The notes under the pieces are model-generated. The model was not told the origin of the DNA. It ran no database searches and saw nothing but the letters and a program-made list of their open reading frames with translations. The translations under genes were made by a program, and so were the position numbers. From Diacronema lutheri (Eukaryota; Haptophyta; Pavlovophyceae; Pavlovales; Pavlovaceae), in NCBI GenBank assembly GCA_019448385.1, contig JAGTXO010000008.1, positions 868,001 through 932,000 on the forward strand: DNA of 64,000 bases. Direction: 5' to 3'. This document shows positions 50,889-60,142 of this stretch, piece by piece; position 1 is the stretch's first letter; every line of letters begins with the position of its first letter.

Positions 50889-51073
50889 GCCGCTCAGTAG
50901 TCGTCACCAGTACACCCACCACACCGGCGGCCGCTTGCGTCGCGCCGGCCGCTTGCGCTGCGCCGCTCCTACGCGCCTTCGCCGACGGCTGCGGCGCGTC
51001 GGTGTTCTCCCGTTGCCATGGCGCGCACCAGACGAACACGAAAGGGCCAACGGCCGCCTTGGCCAAGGTGGAC

Positions 51074-51215
51074 GCGGTTGACGCGCTGTGAACTGACGAG
51101 AGCCTTCTGCCCATCCAGTGGCTGGCGCGCGCGCAGATCTCTGAGGCGCTCGAGTACGCGGCGACCAGCCGCGTGAACGAGTTCGCGCGCGCGGCTGCTG
51201 GACATGCGCACGGCC
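51074..51215 (+). pseudogene. degenerate partial copy of the TIR-like domain
   Basis: The + strand reads VDAL-stop-TDESLLPIQWLA, then directly AQISEALEYAATSRVNEFAR. These match VDALCANESLLPIERLA and AQISEALDYATAGRVNELVR of the fusion gene (parent DNA 48897-48952 and 49206-49270). About 255 bp between them is deleted at a GCGCGC junction, Cys is changed to a stop (TGA at 51089-51091) and many substitutions have accrued. It lies about 1.7 kb downstream of the intact gene, with PAQR in between, and is followed by the dispersed motif at 51273. Confidence 0.75.
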
Positions 51216-51272
51216 GCGGAGTGCACGTCGCGCGACGTAACTCCGCGACACACGCCCTCGCACGACAGGAGG

Positions 51273-51330
51273 GGCGTGCACGGGGCCGAGGCTGGACAAA
51301 CGGAGCGAGCGAAAGGGCGAACTGATAATA
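51273..51330. repeat. dispersed intergenic motif, copy B
   Basis: 44 bp from GGCGTGCACGGGGCCGAGGC to GAGCGAAAG match 9118-9161 with one visible mismatch. ACTGATAATATGAGG follows. A shorter match, AGCGAGCGAAAGAGAGCGCG, lies at 56211-56230. The ACTAACGACG part present in copy A is absent here. The rest of 50889-51434 holds the pseudogene above and no other gene. Confidence 0.7.
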
Positions 51331-51434
51331 TGAGGCGCTCGGGCTTGCCGTCACGCCGATGCCAAGGACGGCCGCCTGGAAACGGGGCGCCGTGCGCCTT
51401 CGGCTCAAGCCGCGCGCCGCGTCCCAATCGCCGC

Positions 51435-52464
51435 TTACAATTTGGCGAACGCGCGGCTGAGGCGCGCACACAGGAGTCGGAAAAACCCCGCTGCCTCGTT
51501 TGTCTGGCCGTCGGGCGCGGGCACCTCGATTGCGCCTTCGAGCAGCGCGAGCTGCGCGTCAGCAACGTCGTCGATCAGCTCGCCCGCCGCATTGGTCGGC
51601 CACGGGCGCGCCGTCACGAGGATCACGTCTCGGTGGCCGGTTGCAAAGCCGGGCACGGCGGTCACGTTGCTCACCGAGTGGAATACCGCGCGGTCGTTGA
51701 TGAGCAGCGAGTCGCCGGCCGACATGGGCACGTCGAGCAGCGGCGGCTCCTTCTTGCTCGTGTGCACGAACGAGTGGCCGCCCTCGACGCCGTGGCGCGC
51801 GATGACCGTCGAGAGCACAAAATGGTACCCGTCACGGTGTACGCCCTCGGGCGTGACCGCGCCGGGCGCCGTCAGGCGGACGGCGTGCAGCCCGAGCTCC
51901 CATGCCACGTCGGGAGCTGCGCCCATGCTCAGCATCGAGCGTATATAATGCTGCAGGATGCGCTGCACGGCCGCCGTGTGGAAAAACTCGCGCGCGTGCT
52001 CCGTGTACTTGCGCACGAGCGCCATCTTGCCGGCTCGCACGAGATCGTTGTATGCGCCCGTCTGGATGAAGTGGTTGCCCTTGTACTCGAGGTCGATGGG
52101 CAGCGCCGTGTCGCGCAGATGGTGGATCAGATACTTTCCAAATCTGCGCGTGCGCGAGACGGTTTCCAGGTACCTGCGACGCGCGCCGGAGAGGGCGGTG
52201 CGCACGATGAGGCGGCGCGTGCGGCGCGCGGCCGCCGCGGTGCGCGCTCGCGCTCGCCGCGCGCGCGCACGGATCGGTCGGCATCGATTCAAACATGGGC
52301 GCGACGCTCGCGAGCTCGGCGGGCGAGAGCAGGCGCGTCGTGTACTGGATGGAGTCGACGGGCGCGTCTGGCGGCACCTTGAGGCGTATCATGGGCGGTG
52401 CCTGCGCGAGCGACGGCCCCGCCGCCGCCCACGCGCCGACGAGCAGGAGGCTCCACGCGCGCAT
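51435..52464 (-). CDS. PF10014-type 2OG-Fe(II) dioxygenase, secreted
   Basis: Exons 52464-52271 and 52173-51435 (97-bp GTGCGC..GCAG intron, phase 2) give 310 residues. A signal peptide (MRAWSLLLVGAWAAAGPSLA) starts the protein. The splice restores FESMPTDPYLETVSRTRRFG. The family core is clear: VTPEGVHRDGYHFVLSTVIA with HxD iron ligands, RHGVEGGHSFV, LLINDRAVFHSVSNV with the distal His, and HRDVILVTARPW with the 2OG-binding Arg. This family includes bacterial free amino-acid hydroxylases such as isoleucine 4-hydroxylase; a secreted or ER form is unusual, so the substrate may differ. Divergent from the DUF4239 gene across 97 bp. Confidence 0.85.
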
Positions 52465-52561
52465 CTCTCCGCCTTCAGGTGGACGGACGGCCCGCTTTTG
52501 GCCTTTGTTGCGATGAGATGGCGCGAGCGGGAAATGTGGCGCTGTTGAGACGAAGCCAAGG

Positions 52562-54032
52562 ATGTTGGGCTCGGGTAGTAGCGGGTTGGCGCGGTGGCTC
52601 GTGATCGGCGCGAGCCTGCACACCTGCTCGAGCGCGAGTAAGCGTGGCGCCAGCCCGCCGCGTCGCTTCACGCACGCGGCTCCGTCGAGCGGCGCCACGC
52701 CGCCGCGCCGGCTCGCCCGCACGGCTCCCTGCGGCGCGTCGGCGCGCGTTTGCGCGCGGCCGCGCCGATTCGGGCGCGCGGATCGGCGGGTGCGCATGAG
52801 CGAATCGGCGCGGCGCGCGCCCGCGCAGCACGAGCTCGACGAGGACTTTTGTCTCCTCCCTCCCGACGAGACGCCGTCGCCCGACGAGGCCAACCGCTTC
52901 GGCCTCTTCGACGCGGCGCTCGTCGCCGGCCCGTTCCTCGTGCCCGGCGCGGCGTTTGTCACGTGGGACGGCACAGCGAGGAGCGCGCGGTTCGCGCTCG
53001 ACCGGCTCGCGCACCGCAGCTGGTTCAGCGTCGACGGCGGCGCGTACGAGATCCAGATCCTCGTGCCGACAACCAACGGGATCGTTGTGCCGGCGCTCGC
53101 GATCGCGCTCGGCACGCTGACCGCGACGACGATCGGCGCGCTTCGCCAGCGGCAGCTCGAGCTGCGCACGCGGATCAACATCGAGGCGTGCGAGCTCTCG
53201 GTGCTCCGCTCGCTCTTTGTCGACGGCGGTGGCTCGCGCCTCCCCGCGCCCAAGCGCGCGCAGCTGCTCGGCTACCTTTCCGCATATACCTCCAGAATTC
53301 TCGGCGAGTCCATCTCAGGCGTTCAGATTGGCCGGATCGAGCGCGCGGGTGTGGCAGACAACGAGCTGAACGCGCTGCTCGCGCAGTTGCACCGCGAAGA
53401 GGCGCACGCCGACGCCGCCGCCACCGCCGCCGGCGTCGCGCCGCGCTGGCTCAGCTCGGCGGAGGCACTCGTCGTGTCGCTCAACGGGCACCGGAGTCAG
53501 CGGCTCGCCGTGCTCGCGAGCACCTCCCTAACCACCCCCCCCCCCTCCCCCCCCCCCCCCCCCCCTCCCCCCCCCCACCCCCCCCCCCCCCCCCCCACCC
53601 CCCCTCCCTCCGCTTCATTACGTCGTGCTCACGCTGTGCGCACTGTCAATCCTGACTGCCTTTCTCATCGAGTCCGACCAGGAGGTGCTTCGCTTCCTCG
53701 ATTCGATCCAGATCTGCATCCTCTGGACAATGCTCACCGGTGTGTTCGTGGCGATCGGCGCGCTCATGCTCGACCTGGGCGAGCCCTTCCGAGGCTCGTT
53801 CCGCGTCGACTCGAGCACCTACCAGCTCGTCGTGATGCGCGCCGAGCTCGCCGCGCTCGTGCAGGCGCTCGCACGCGAGCCGCAGCCCGCTGTGGTCCCG
53901 GCGGGCGTCACGCCCGCCATCGCGGCGGCCGCCGAGCCCGCGCCCGACGAGCGGCGGGCGTGGGGCGCGCTGGCAGACGGTGCCGACGGTGCTGTGCCGC
54001 CGCCGAGCCGAGCTGGCGGTGTCAAGCGGTGA
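52562..54032 (+). CDS. DUF4239 (bestrophin-like) membrane protein with apparent frameshift
   Basis: The N-terminal frame runs from ATG 52562; about 78 Arg/Ser/Ala-rich residues before MSESARR (52796) could be a plastid transit peptide. The DUF4239 core follows: TTNGIVVPALAIALGTLTAT TIGALRQRQ, then RINIEACELSVLRSLF, then LNGHRSQRLAVLASTSL. The frame then enters a C-rich tract (53535-53610). The conserved continuation LPPLHYVVLTLCALSILTAF, then FVAIGALMLDLGEPFRGSF is in the next frame from 53604 to the TGA at 54032. No GT-AG intron fits, because no AG lies between the tract and HYVVL. The total is one nucleotide out of frame, so a homopolymer length error or a real lesion is likely. Function of the family is unknown; relatives are photosynthetic-organism membrane proteins. 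Confidence 0.68.
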
Positions 54033-54062
54033 CCGTTCGTTTCGACGCAATTTTGAGGTGAA

Positions 54063-54098
54063 CCCCCCCCTCCCCCCCCCCCCCCCCCCCCCTCCCCC
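54063..54098. repeat. C-rich tract after the DUF4239 gene
   Basis: About 36 nt, nearly all C with two T interruptions, starts 31 bp past the stop at 54032 and ends just before the TPT transporter stop (54103). It is followed by CTTCATTAC, as is the coding tract at 53535-53610 (CTTCATTAC at 53613), suggesting the two tracts share an origin. Confidence 0.75.
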
Positions 54099-54102
54099 TT
54101 CA

Positions 54103-56064
54103 TTACCTCCGCCTACCGCCCGGGAAGAGCGCGGCCCTGCTCCCCGGGCTCCGCCACGCGCCTGCCCGCCGCTCGCGCGGCATCCAACCGGCCGAGCCGC
54201 GCGGCGAGAGCGTGTTGTCCTCGCAGTCCGCGTCGTTCTCGTCGACGGACGGCGACGAGATCGCGATCGATTCGCCCGCGTGCGCGCCGCGCGCGTTGCC
54301 CTCGGCAAGCTCGAGCGCGAAGCTGCTGCCGTCGTCGTCCACGCCCGTGCCCACGGCCGCGCACGCACGCGCGACGCGCGAGCTCGCGCATGCGCGCAGC
54401 GTGCCGCGCCCGCGCGTCGAGTCGCGGACGTCGGCGTGGTCGCCCGCGCGCGCGTCGGACGCATCGCCACCACCGACGCCATTGCTGGCTGGCGCTGTCG
54501 CGGCGGCCGCCTCGGCCGCGGCGGCCGCCTCGGCCGCGGCGGCCGTTTCGGCCGCGGCGGCCGCCGTGGCCGCGGCGCGCTGCCGCAGCATGAGCACGTT
54601 GTACACGGCAACGCCGAGAAGCGCGATAGACAGTCCGAGCGCGTTGAGCCCGGAGAGCTCGTCGCCGAGGATTGCAATGGACGCGCAGATCGTGAGCACC
54701 TCCTTGAAGATGCCCGCGACCGACAGCGTGAGGCCGGAGGTCGCGCGCACGAGGAGCAATTCCGCGAGGAGGAGGACGAAGGCGATCAGCGCCCCGACCG
54801 CGGAGAGGGCCGCGACCTCTGCGAGCGCCGCGCGGTCTGTCGCGAAGCGCGAGGTGAGGAAGCGGCCAAGCTCGGCCATCATCGCGGCGGGCAGCAGCGT
54901 GAGCGCCGCCCACGGGCTCATGTACCACAGGAAGGCCACGGGGTCGACCGTCGGCGGCCGAGCCGGCGCGCGCGCGCGCGCGCGCGCCGCGCGCGGCGCT
55001 GCGTCCGGCGCGCCGCCGCCGCCAAGCAGAGGCGCGGGTTGTGGCGTGGTTCGGCGCGAGCTCAACTCGCGCACGCGCTGGATCATGCTCGGCGGCGCGT
55101 GCGACGACGAGCACGGCCGCAGGAGAGCCTCGTTCTCAAGACGCAGGCCGGGTTTCGTCATCGTCGAGACATTGCCGAGCAAGCCGCCGCCCGCCGCCGG
55201 CGGCGGCGTGGGCGCCGCGCCGTGGTCGTGCGGCGTGGGCGCCGCGCCGACGGAGAGCGAGAATGGTTTGCTCGCGCGCCGCGCCTCGCTGCGTGGCTGC
55301 GCCGAGCCCGCCTCCGCCCACGGGGATGTGCGCCGCGCTGCGCCGTCGCCGTCGTCGTCGTCGCCCGGCGACGCGGCGTGCTTTGGCGGCGAGCCGAGCG
55401 GCGGCGGCGCGCTGTGTTGCTGGAGCACGAGCTGGCTGAGCGCCCAGCGCACGCCCGCGCAGAGCGATGCGCCCGCGCAGAGCGCCGCGCCGCCCCACGC
55501 GCCCGACATGTTGTCGTCGAGCGACGCGAGCGAGATGCCGGAGGAGATGACGGCGATCGTGAGGACGAGGAGCCACGAGGGGCGGAGGAGGCCAAAGGCG
55601 AAGGAGAAGAGCAGAATCCACACCGGCACCGAGCTTTTCACGATTGTGTACACCGTCACCGTGATGAACTGGAGCGACGCGTTGCTCAGGACGACGTCGA
55701 GGCTCGTCGCGACGCCGACCGGCACGACGACCAACAAGTACTGCGAGGAGGAGGCCCAGCGCACGGGCGGGATGGAGAAGAGGCGCATCGCAAGCCGCGC
55801 GAACGGCGCCTTGAGAGCCATGTGCACGAACGTCACGATGATCGGGAACTTGAAGTCGTAGATCGAGAAGAGCCACTTGTTGTAGAGCGTCAGCCCGATC
55901 GAGCAGCAGTACCACGAGGCGATGTACGAGGCGATGAGCAGTACACGCAGCGTGCAGCAGGCCTCGCGCGCGGCCGCTCGCACGCTGAGCGCCGGCACCG
56001 CCTCCCCAGCCTCGGCATCGTGCTGCGCGACGGGCAGCACGCCGCGCCGCGAGCTGGGCTTCAT
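54103..56064 (-). CDS. TPT/SLC35-family transporter with long cytosolic insert
   Basis: 653 residues from the ATG at 56064. The first half has TPT helices (ASWYCCSIGLTLYNKWLFSI, then FKFPIIVTFVHMALKAPFAR, then SLDVVLSNASLQFITVTVYT IVKSSVPVWILLFSF, then RWALSQLVLQQ). The usual short loop is replaced by about 165 residues of Ser/Pro/Ala-rich sequence (APPPLGSPPKHAA to RPPTVDPVAF). The second half resumes (VAFLWYMSPWAALTLLP, then ATSGLTLSVAGIFKEVLTIC, then LNALGLSIALLGVAVYNVLM), with a 150-residue Ala/Asp-rich tail. KxxxxP and TLYNKW-type signatures favour the SLC35C2/E-like Golgi branch over plastid triose-phosphate translocators; there is no transit peptide. The substrate is unknown. Confidence 0.88.
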   Translation of the reverse strand: MKPSSRRGVLPVAQHDAEAGEAVPALSVRAAAREACCTLRVLLIASYIASWYCCSIGLTLYNKWLFSIYDFKFPIIVTFVHMALKAPFARLAMRLFSIPPVRWASSSQYLLVVVPVGVATSLDVVLSNASLQFITVTVYTIVKSSVPVWILLFSFAFGLLRPSWLLVLTIAVISSGISLASLDDNMSGAWGGAALCAGASLCAGVRWALSQLVLQQHSAPPPLGSPPKHAASPGDDDDGDGAARRTSPWAEAGSAQPRSEARRASKPFSLSVGAAPTPHDHGAAPTPPPAAGGGLLGNVSTMTKPGLRLENEALLRPCSSSHAPPSMIQRVRELSSRRTTPQPAPLLGGGGAPDAAPRAARARARAPARPPTVDPVAFLWYMSPWAALTLLPAAMMAELGRFLTSRFATDRAALAEVAALSAVGALIAFVLLLAELLLVRATSGLTLSVAGIFKEVLTICASIAILGDELSGLNALGLSIALLGVAVYNVLMLRQRAAATAAAAAETAAAAEAAAAAEAAAATAPASNGVGGGDASDARAGDHADVRDSTRGRGTLRACASSRVARACAAVGTGVDDDGSSFALELAEGNARGAHAGESIAISSPSVDENDADCEDNTLSPRGSAGWMPRERRAGAWRSPGSRAALFPGGRRR

Positions 56065-56638
56065 GGAATGGAAGCAGCCGGGCTGCAACCCGGAGTCAAC
56101 ATGAAAGATCAAAGTTAAATGATTATAAAGACTTTCTAGACTGTATTAATTTTTTTTTTTTGACGACTGTATAAAGTGGGGCGTCCACTGGGCCGCGGGG
56201 CAACGAACGTAGCGAGCGAAAGAGAGCGCGGTCCGAAGGCAGAGCCGACGAACCTCTGCACGCCGGCAGCGAGGACGGCAGGAACGGCTGGGACGCGGCA
56301 GGACGCGTCAGGGGTGGACACCCTCACGCTCCTCTTCCCCCTCCTCTCCATCCGCGCCCACGTCAGCCTGTACGCTGTGGTCGGCCCGGCGCGGACCGGC
56401 GGGGATGAGTTGAGGCGCGCCTGCATCGGGCCCACCTGGCCCGGCTGCACGCCGAAGAGCTCCTCGTCGAGCTGGGCGCAGGCGTGCCGCCTCCAGGAAC
56501 AGCCGCTGCAGCGGGGATCTCGTACTGCCCCTCGGTCCAAGGGCCACTTTGCGCCTAATGCGCCGTGCGCCGCATCCCGAACGGGAGCCGCGCGCATGCA
56601 TGCAGAGGCCGTAAGGATGAAAGGCGCGCCCTCCCGTT
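56065..56638. other. gene-poor stretch with T-run, motif copy C and an orphan Cys pattern
   Basis: TTAATTTTTTTTTTTTGACG lies about 90 bp upstream of the transporter ATG. The short dispersed motif AGCGAGCGAAAGAGAGCGCG is at 56211-56230. A minus-strand frame 56642-56136 contains RCSGCSWRRHACAQLDEELFG with CX2CX6C spacing like half of a Zn2Cys6 cluster, without its first half or a convincing start. I treat it as an unconfirmed remnant. Confidence 0.35.
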
Positions 56639-59600
56639 TCAAAAATCGGCGTCGTTGCTCAGTGCGTCAGCTTCGGCGTCAAGCTCGTCCGAGCTGAACA
56701 CATGGTCCAAGCCGGGGAAGCCCTCGGCGACGGGGTGCCGCGCCGCAAGCGCATCCCACGCGTCCTGTGACGCCCAGCCCGCCTGTTCACGCAGCGACGC
56801 CAAGACGTGCCCGTTTTGTCGGTTCGGCCCCGCGCCGAGCGCCGGCGCGCCTGCCTGCGCGAGCTCTTGCGAGCGCTCGACGAGCCGCCGCTCCGCCAGC
56901 CGCAGCTGCGCCAGCACCAGCTCGAGCTCGCCGCGCGCGATCGACAGGCGCAGCGCCGCCTCGTCCACGGGCGCGTCGCCGTCGCCGTCGCCGTTGGCGG
57001 GCATCGCGCCGACACGCGCGCGGTCGATGAGAGCCGCGCCGGCGAGGCGCATCGGCGACGCGAGGCGCTCGTCAAGCGATGCGCCCGAGAGCGGGAAGCC
57101 GCCGCCGATATGCGCGGTGAAGCTCGCGCGCGCATCGGCCGGTCGCGTCGGCGTGTCGCGCTCGTCGTGCGCGCCGCGCGGCGCGGGCGGCTGCGCCGCG
57201 CTCGGCGCGCTGCCGACGAGCTGTGCGACCGCGCCGCCGGTGATGTTGGCGTCGGTGCTCTCCTGGGGGGGAACGGCGCGCCACGCCGCACCACGGCGGC
57301 GCGAGCGCGCGCGCGAGTGGGGCCACACGTGCTCGCGTGTGCGGCGGGTGCGGCGGGTGGGCGCGCCGGGCCGACGCGGCGCGCACAGCGGCGCCGGGCG
57401 CCAGCGCACGGAGCGATGCCGTCCGTCCCAAGGACAGCGCCCCGGTCGGTGTCGCGCGCGCCCGCGCTGCAGGGGCGTGCACACGACGGAATGAGCCAAG
57501 GGAGGGGGCCGGGGCCCGCCGGGAGGGGGGGGGGGGGGGGGATGGGGAAGGGCGGGGGGGGGGGGGGGGGGGGTGCAGTGCGCGAGCAGCAGCGACGTAC
57601 CCACGAGACAAGGCCATCCGTCTGCCGAGCAGAGGCGCGCTTGCCGTCGGCCACGCGCCCAGCCGGACCGCCGCTTGCGTCGCTGGGCGACGGCGCGGCT
57701 GCGCCGGCCGCCGCGCCCCCGGCGTCGAAGTCGCTCGCGCGCGCCGCGCCGTCGTGCGCCGCCTGGGCCGCGCCGGCCGCCGCGCCGTCGATCGACGCGG
57801 CGCTGTCTGGCGTGCGCGCCGCCGCGCGCGAGTGCCGTCGGCGCTCGGGCGAGCGCATCTCAAGCCGCTCACCTTCGGCCTCGCGCGAGTCAAGGGCACG
57901 GCCGCACTCGAGCGCGCTCGCGCGGACCTCGCTGGAGGCGTCGGCGCTTGACGCGCGCAGCGCGAGGCGAACGTCAGCCGACGACGCGCGCACGTGCGCC
58001 AACGGCGAGCAGCGCACGAGCAGCCGCACGCAGCCGAGCGCGTGCGCGCGCGCGAGGGGGCCTGCGGCACCGGCAGAAGAGCGCGGCGGGAGCATTTTTA
58101 AAAGGAGCGCCCACACGCGCGGATGGAGCGGCGCGTGCGCGGCGCAGCTGACGCGGAGGAGCGCCCCCGCGCACGACAGGGCCGCGTGCCGCACGCGCAG
58201 CGCCTGCGACGAGCTCGCCGTCTTCAAAAGCGGCGCGAGCGCGGCGAGCGCGAGCGATTCGAGCAGCGCGCCCGCCGCGCGCGCGCGCGCGCGCGGCGCG
58301 GACGGCGCGCCGTGGGCGGCGCCGGCATCATCACCGTCGCCATCGTTGCCATCGCCGCCATCGTTGCCATCGTTGCCATCGCCGCCATCGCCGCCATCGT
58401 CGCCATCGTTGCCACCGACGCCGTTGGCCGCGGCGCGGCTGAGCGCGCGCGCGCCGTCGCGCGCGTCGCCGAGCGCGAAGGCGAGCGCGCACAGCGCGGT
58501 GCACGCCTCCTGCCCGACGTGCGAGGACACGTCGCGCGTGGCGAGCGCGATGGCGGCGAAGAGCTCAGGCGCGGCGGCGCGATAGGCGCGCGTCGTCGCG
58601 ACGCCATGGAAAAGCGAGAGCGCACCAACGATGAGCAGCTGGACGTAACGCACGCGCCACTCGCGCCGCGCGTCAGCAACGAGCACGCACGCCTCGCGCA
58701 GGCGAACGGCCAGCTCGCCGCCGTCGGCGGCCGCCGCCTCTGCGAGCGCGCCGCGCGCGCCGCGCCCGCACGCGGCGCTGAGGCCCGCCTCGTCGAGCGC
58801 GCGCTCGTAGTGCGCGCGCAGCGCTTCGGCCGAGAGCAAATGCTCGGCCAACGGTGACGGTGACGGTGACGGTGACGGTGACGGTGACGGTGACGGTGAC
58901 GGTGACGACGCGCGCTCCGCGCCGCTCGCGCCAACTCCACCCAACGCCTCGGCGGCGACGACGTCGGGCCGACGACGGCCGTGCGGGCCGGCGCTCGCAC
59001 CGGCGTGCGCGCTACACGCGCCGGTCGCAGCGCCGCCCTCGCGCGCGAGCCCGCTCGGCGCGCCCGGAGCGCCCGACAGACCGGGCGAAGCGCGCGCGCG
59101 CGCGGGTTCGGACATGCGTCGGTTCAAACCGAGCGCGGTCGCGCGCGGGTACCGTGCGCCCGAGCGTGGGGCGGACGCGGACGTGGCTGCGCGAACGACG
59201 ACGTGCGCGCCGTCGGGCGTGCCTGCGGCCGGCCGGTCGGCGCGGGCCACGGCCCGCGGCGAGAGCGCCGCGGCCGACGCGGCTGCGACGTGCGCGTCGA
59301 AGCGCGGCAGGCCCGTCCACGGGCGCGGCGTCGGGCCAGCGCCTTGGCCGTTGGCCACATCGCCGTTGGCAGGCGCGGGCTGGCCGCCTTCGTGCGCCCA
59401 GCGGCAAACGAGGCGCAGCTCGAGCGCGGCGCGCGGGCCGCACACCGCGCCCTTGAGCGGCAGCTTGATCTCGTGCTCGGTCGAGGCGATCGATAGAACG
59501 GACGACAGGTCGAACGAGCACGAGCCGAGAATGACGCCACCGCCGCCGCCGACGCCGGCGGCAGTGGGCGTGGCGGGCGTGGCGGCGGCGACGTACTCGA

Positions 59601-59862
59601 TGTCGAAGCGCGTCGGCTTGATAGCAAAGCCCTGCGTGCCGCGGTACAGCTTGGGCTGCAGCGCGTACGTGCGCGCGACGCGCGCGGGCGGCAGCCAGTG
59701 CGCCGCGCGCGACTTTGCGTCGACCGGCGCGGGCTCGCTCGCCCAGACGTGGACGCCACGGCGCCAGACGATGACGAGATGGGTGATGGTGGGGTCGCTC
59801 GGCACGCCCACCACCGCGTCGAACGCCACGTCAAAGTGAAACGTGTGCGTCCCGTCCCTCAT
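56639..59862 (-). CDS. NT-C2 domain protein with ARM/HEAT-like region and coiled-coil tail
   Basis: Exons 59862-57601 and 57262-56639 with a 338-bp GTACGT..CCAG intron (phase 0) give 961 residues. Residues 5-160 are an NT-type C2 domain: FHFDVAFDAVVGVPSD, ITHLVIVWRRGVHVWASEPA, FAIKPTRFDIEY, LGSCSFDLSSVLS, IKLPLKGAVCGPRAALELRL. Such domains head EHBP1/EEIG1-type proteins and bind membranes in traffic or cytoskeleton tasks. A disordered Ser-Pro repeat (DNA 58850-58908) and Gly/Asp/Asn repeat (58325-58420) flank helical ARM/HEAT-like blocks (QALRVRHAALSCAGALLRV, RAHALGCVRLLVRCSPLAHV). The tail has a coiled coil (LELVLAQLRLAERRLVERSQ). The intron holds two poly-C runs on the sense strand. Confidence 0.75.
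57525..57573. repeat. double poly-G (sense poly-C) in the NT-C2 gene intron
   Basis: Runs of 17 and 20 G on the + strand (57525-57541, 57554-57573) lie 27-75 nt inside the donor end of the intron of the minus-strand gene, so the transcript carries poly-C. Other sense poly-C introns are at 32779-32793 (IFT140) and 60534-60553 (gene 60143-61076). Confidence 0.9.
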
Positions 59863-60142
59863 CGCGAGCTCGGCGCGGCGTAGTCGACGCGGCTTTTAAA
59901 AGGGCGACTTGAAAACGCGCGCCATGGGCCATAGCCCATAGCTTCCACACCCACATCGTCGGCTGGAGAAACGCGCTCGCTGGCGCTGTCAGCGGCCTGT
60001 GCGGCGTGCCAGCGGCGCGAATGCGCGCCGTCCACCAAGCACTCATTCTGCGACGCGCGGGCGTGCTTCTTGAGCGCGCCGGCCCGCGCGGCGCAGACCG
60101 AGGAAAGAAGAGGCGCAGGTTTGAGGGCACCTTAAAGGCTCA

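Noticed and set aside
56136-56642. Minus-strand 168-codon frame upstream of the NT-C2 gene end
   Set aside because: Only a half cysteine pattern is recognisable, the frame has no clear first exon, and it ends at the transporter's promoter T-run.
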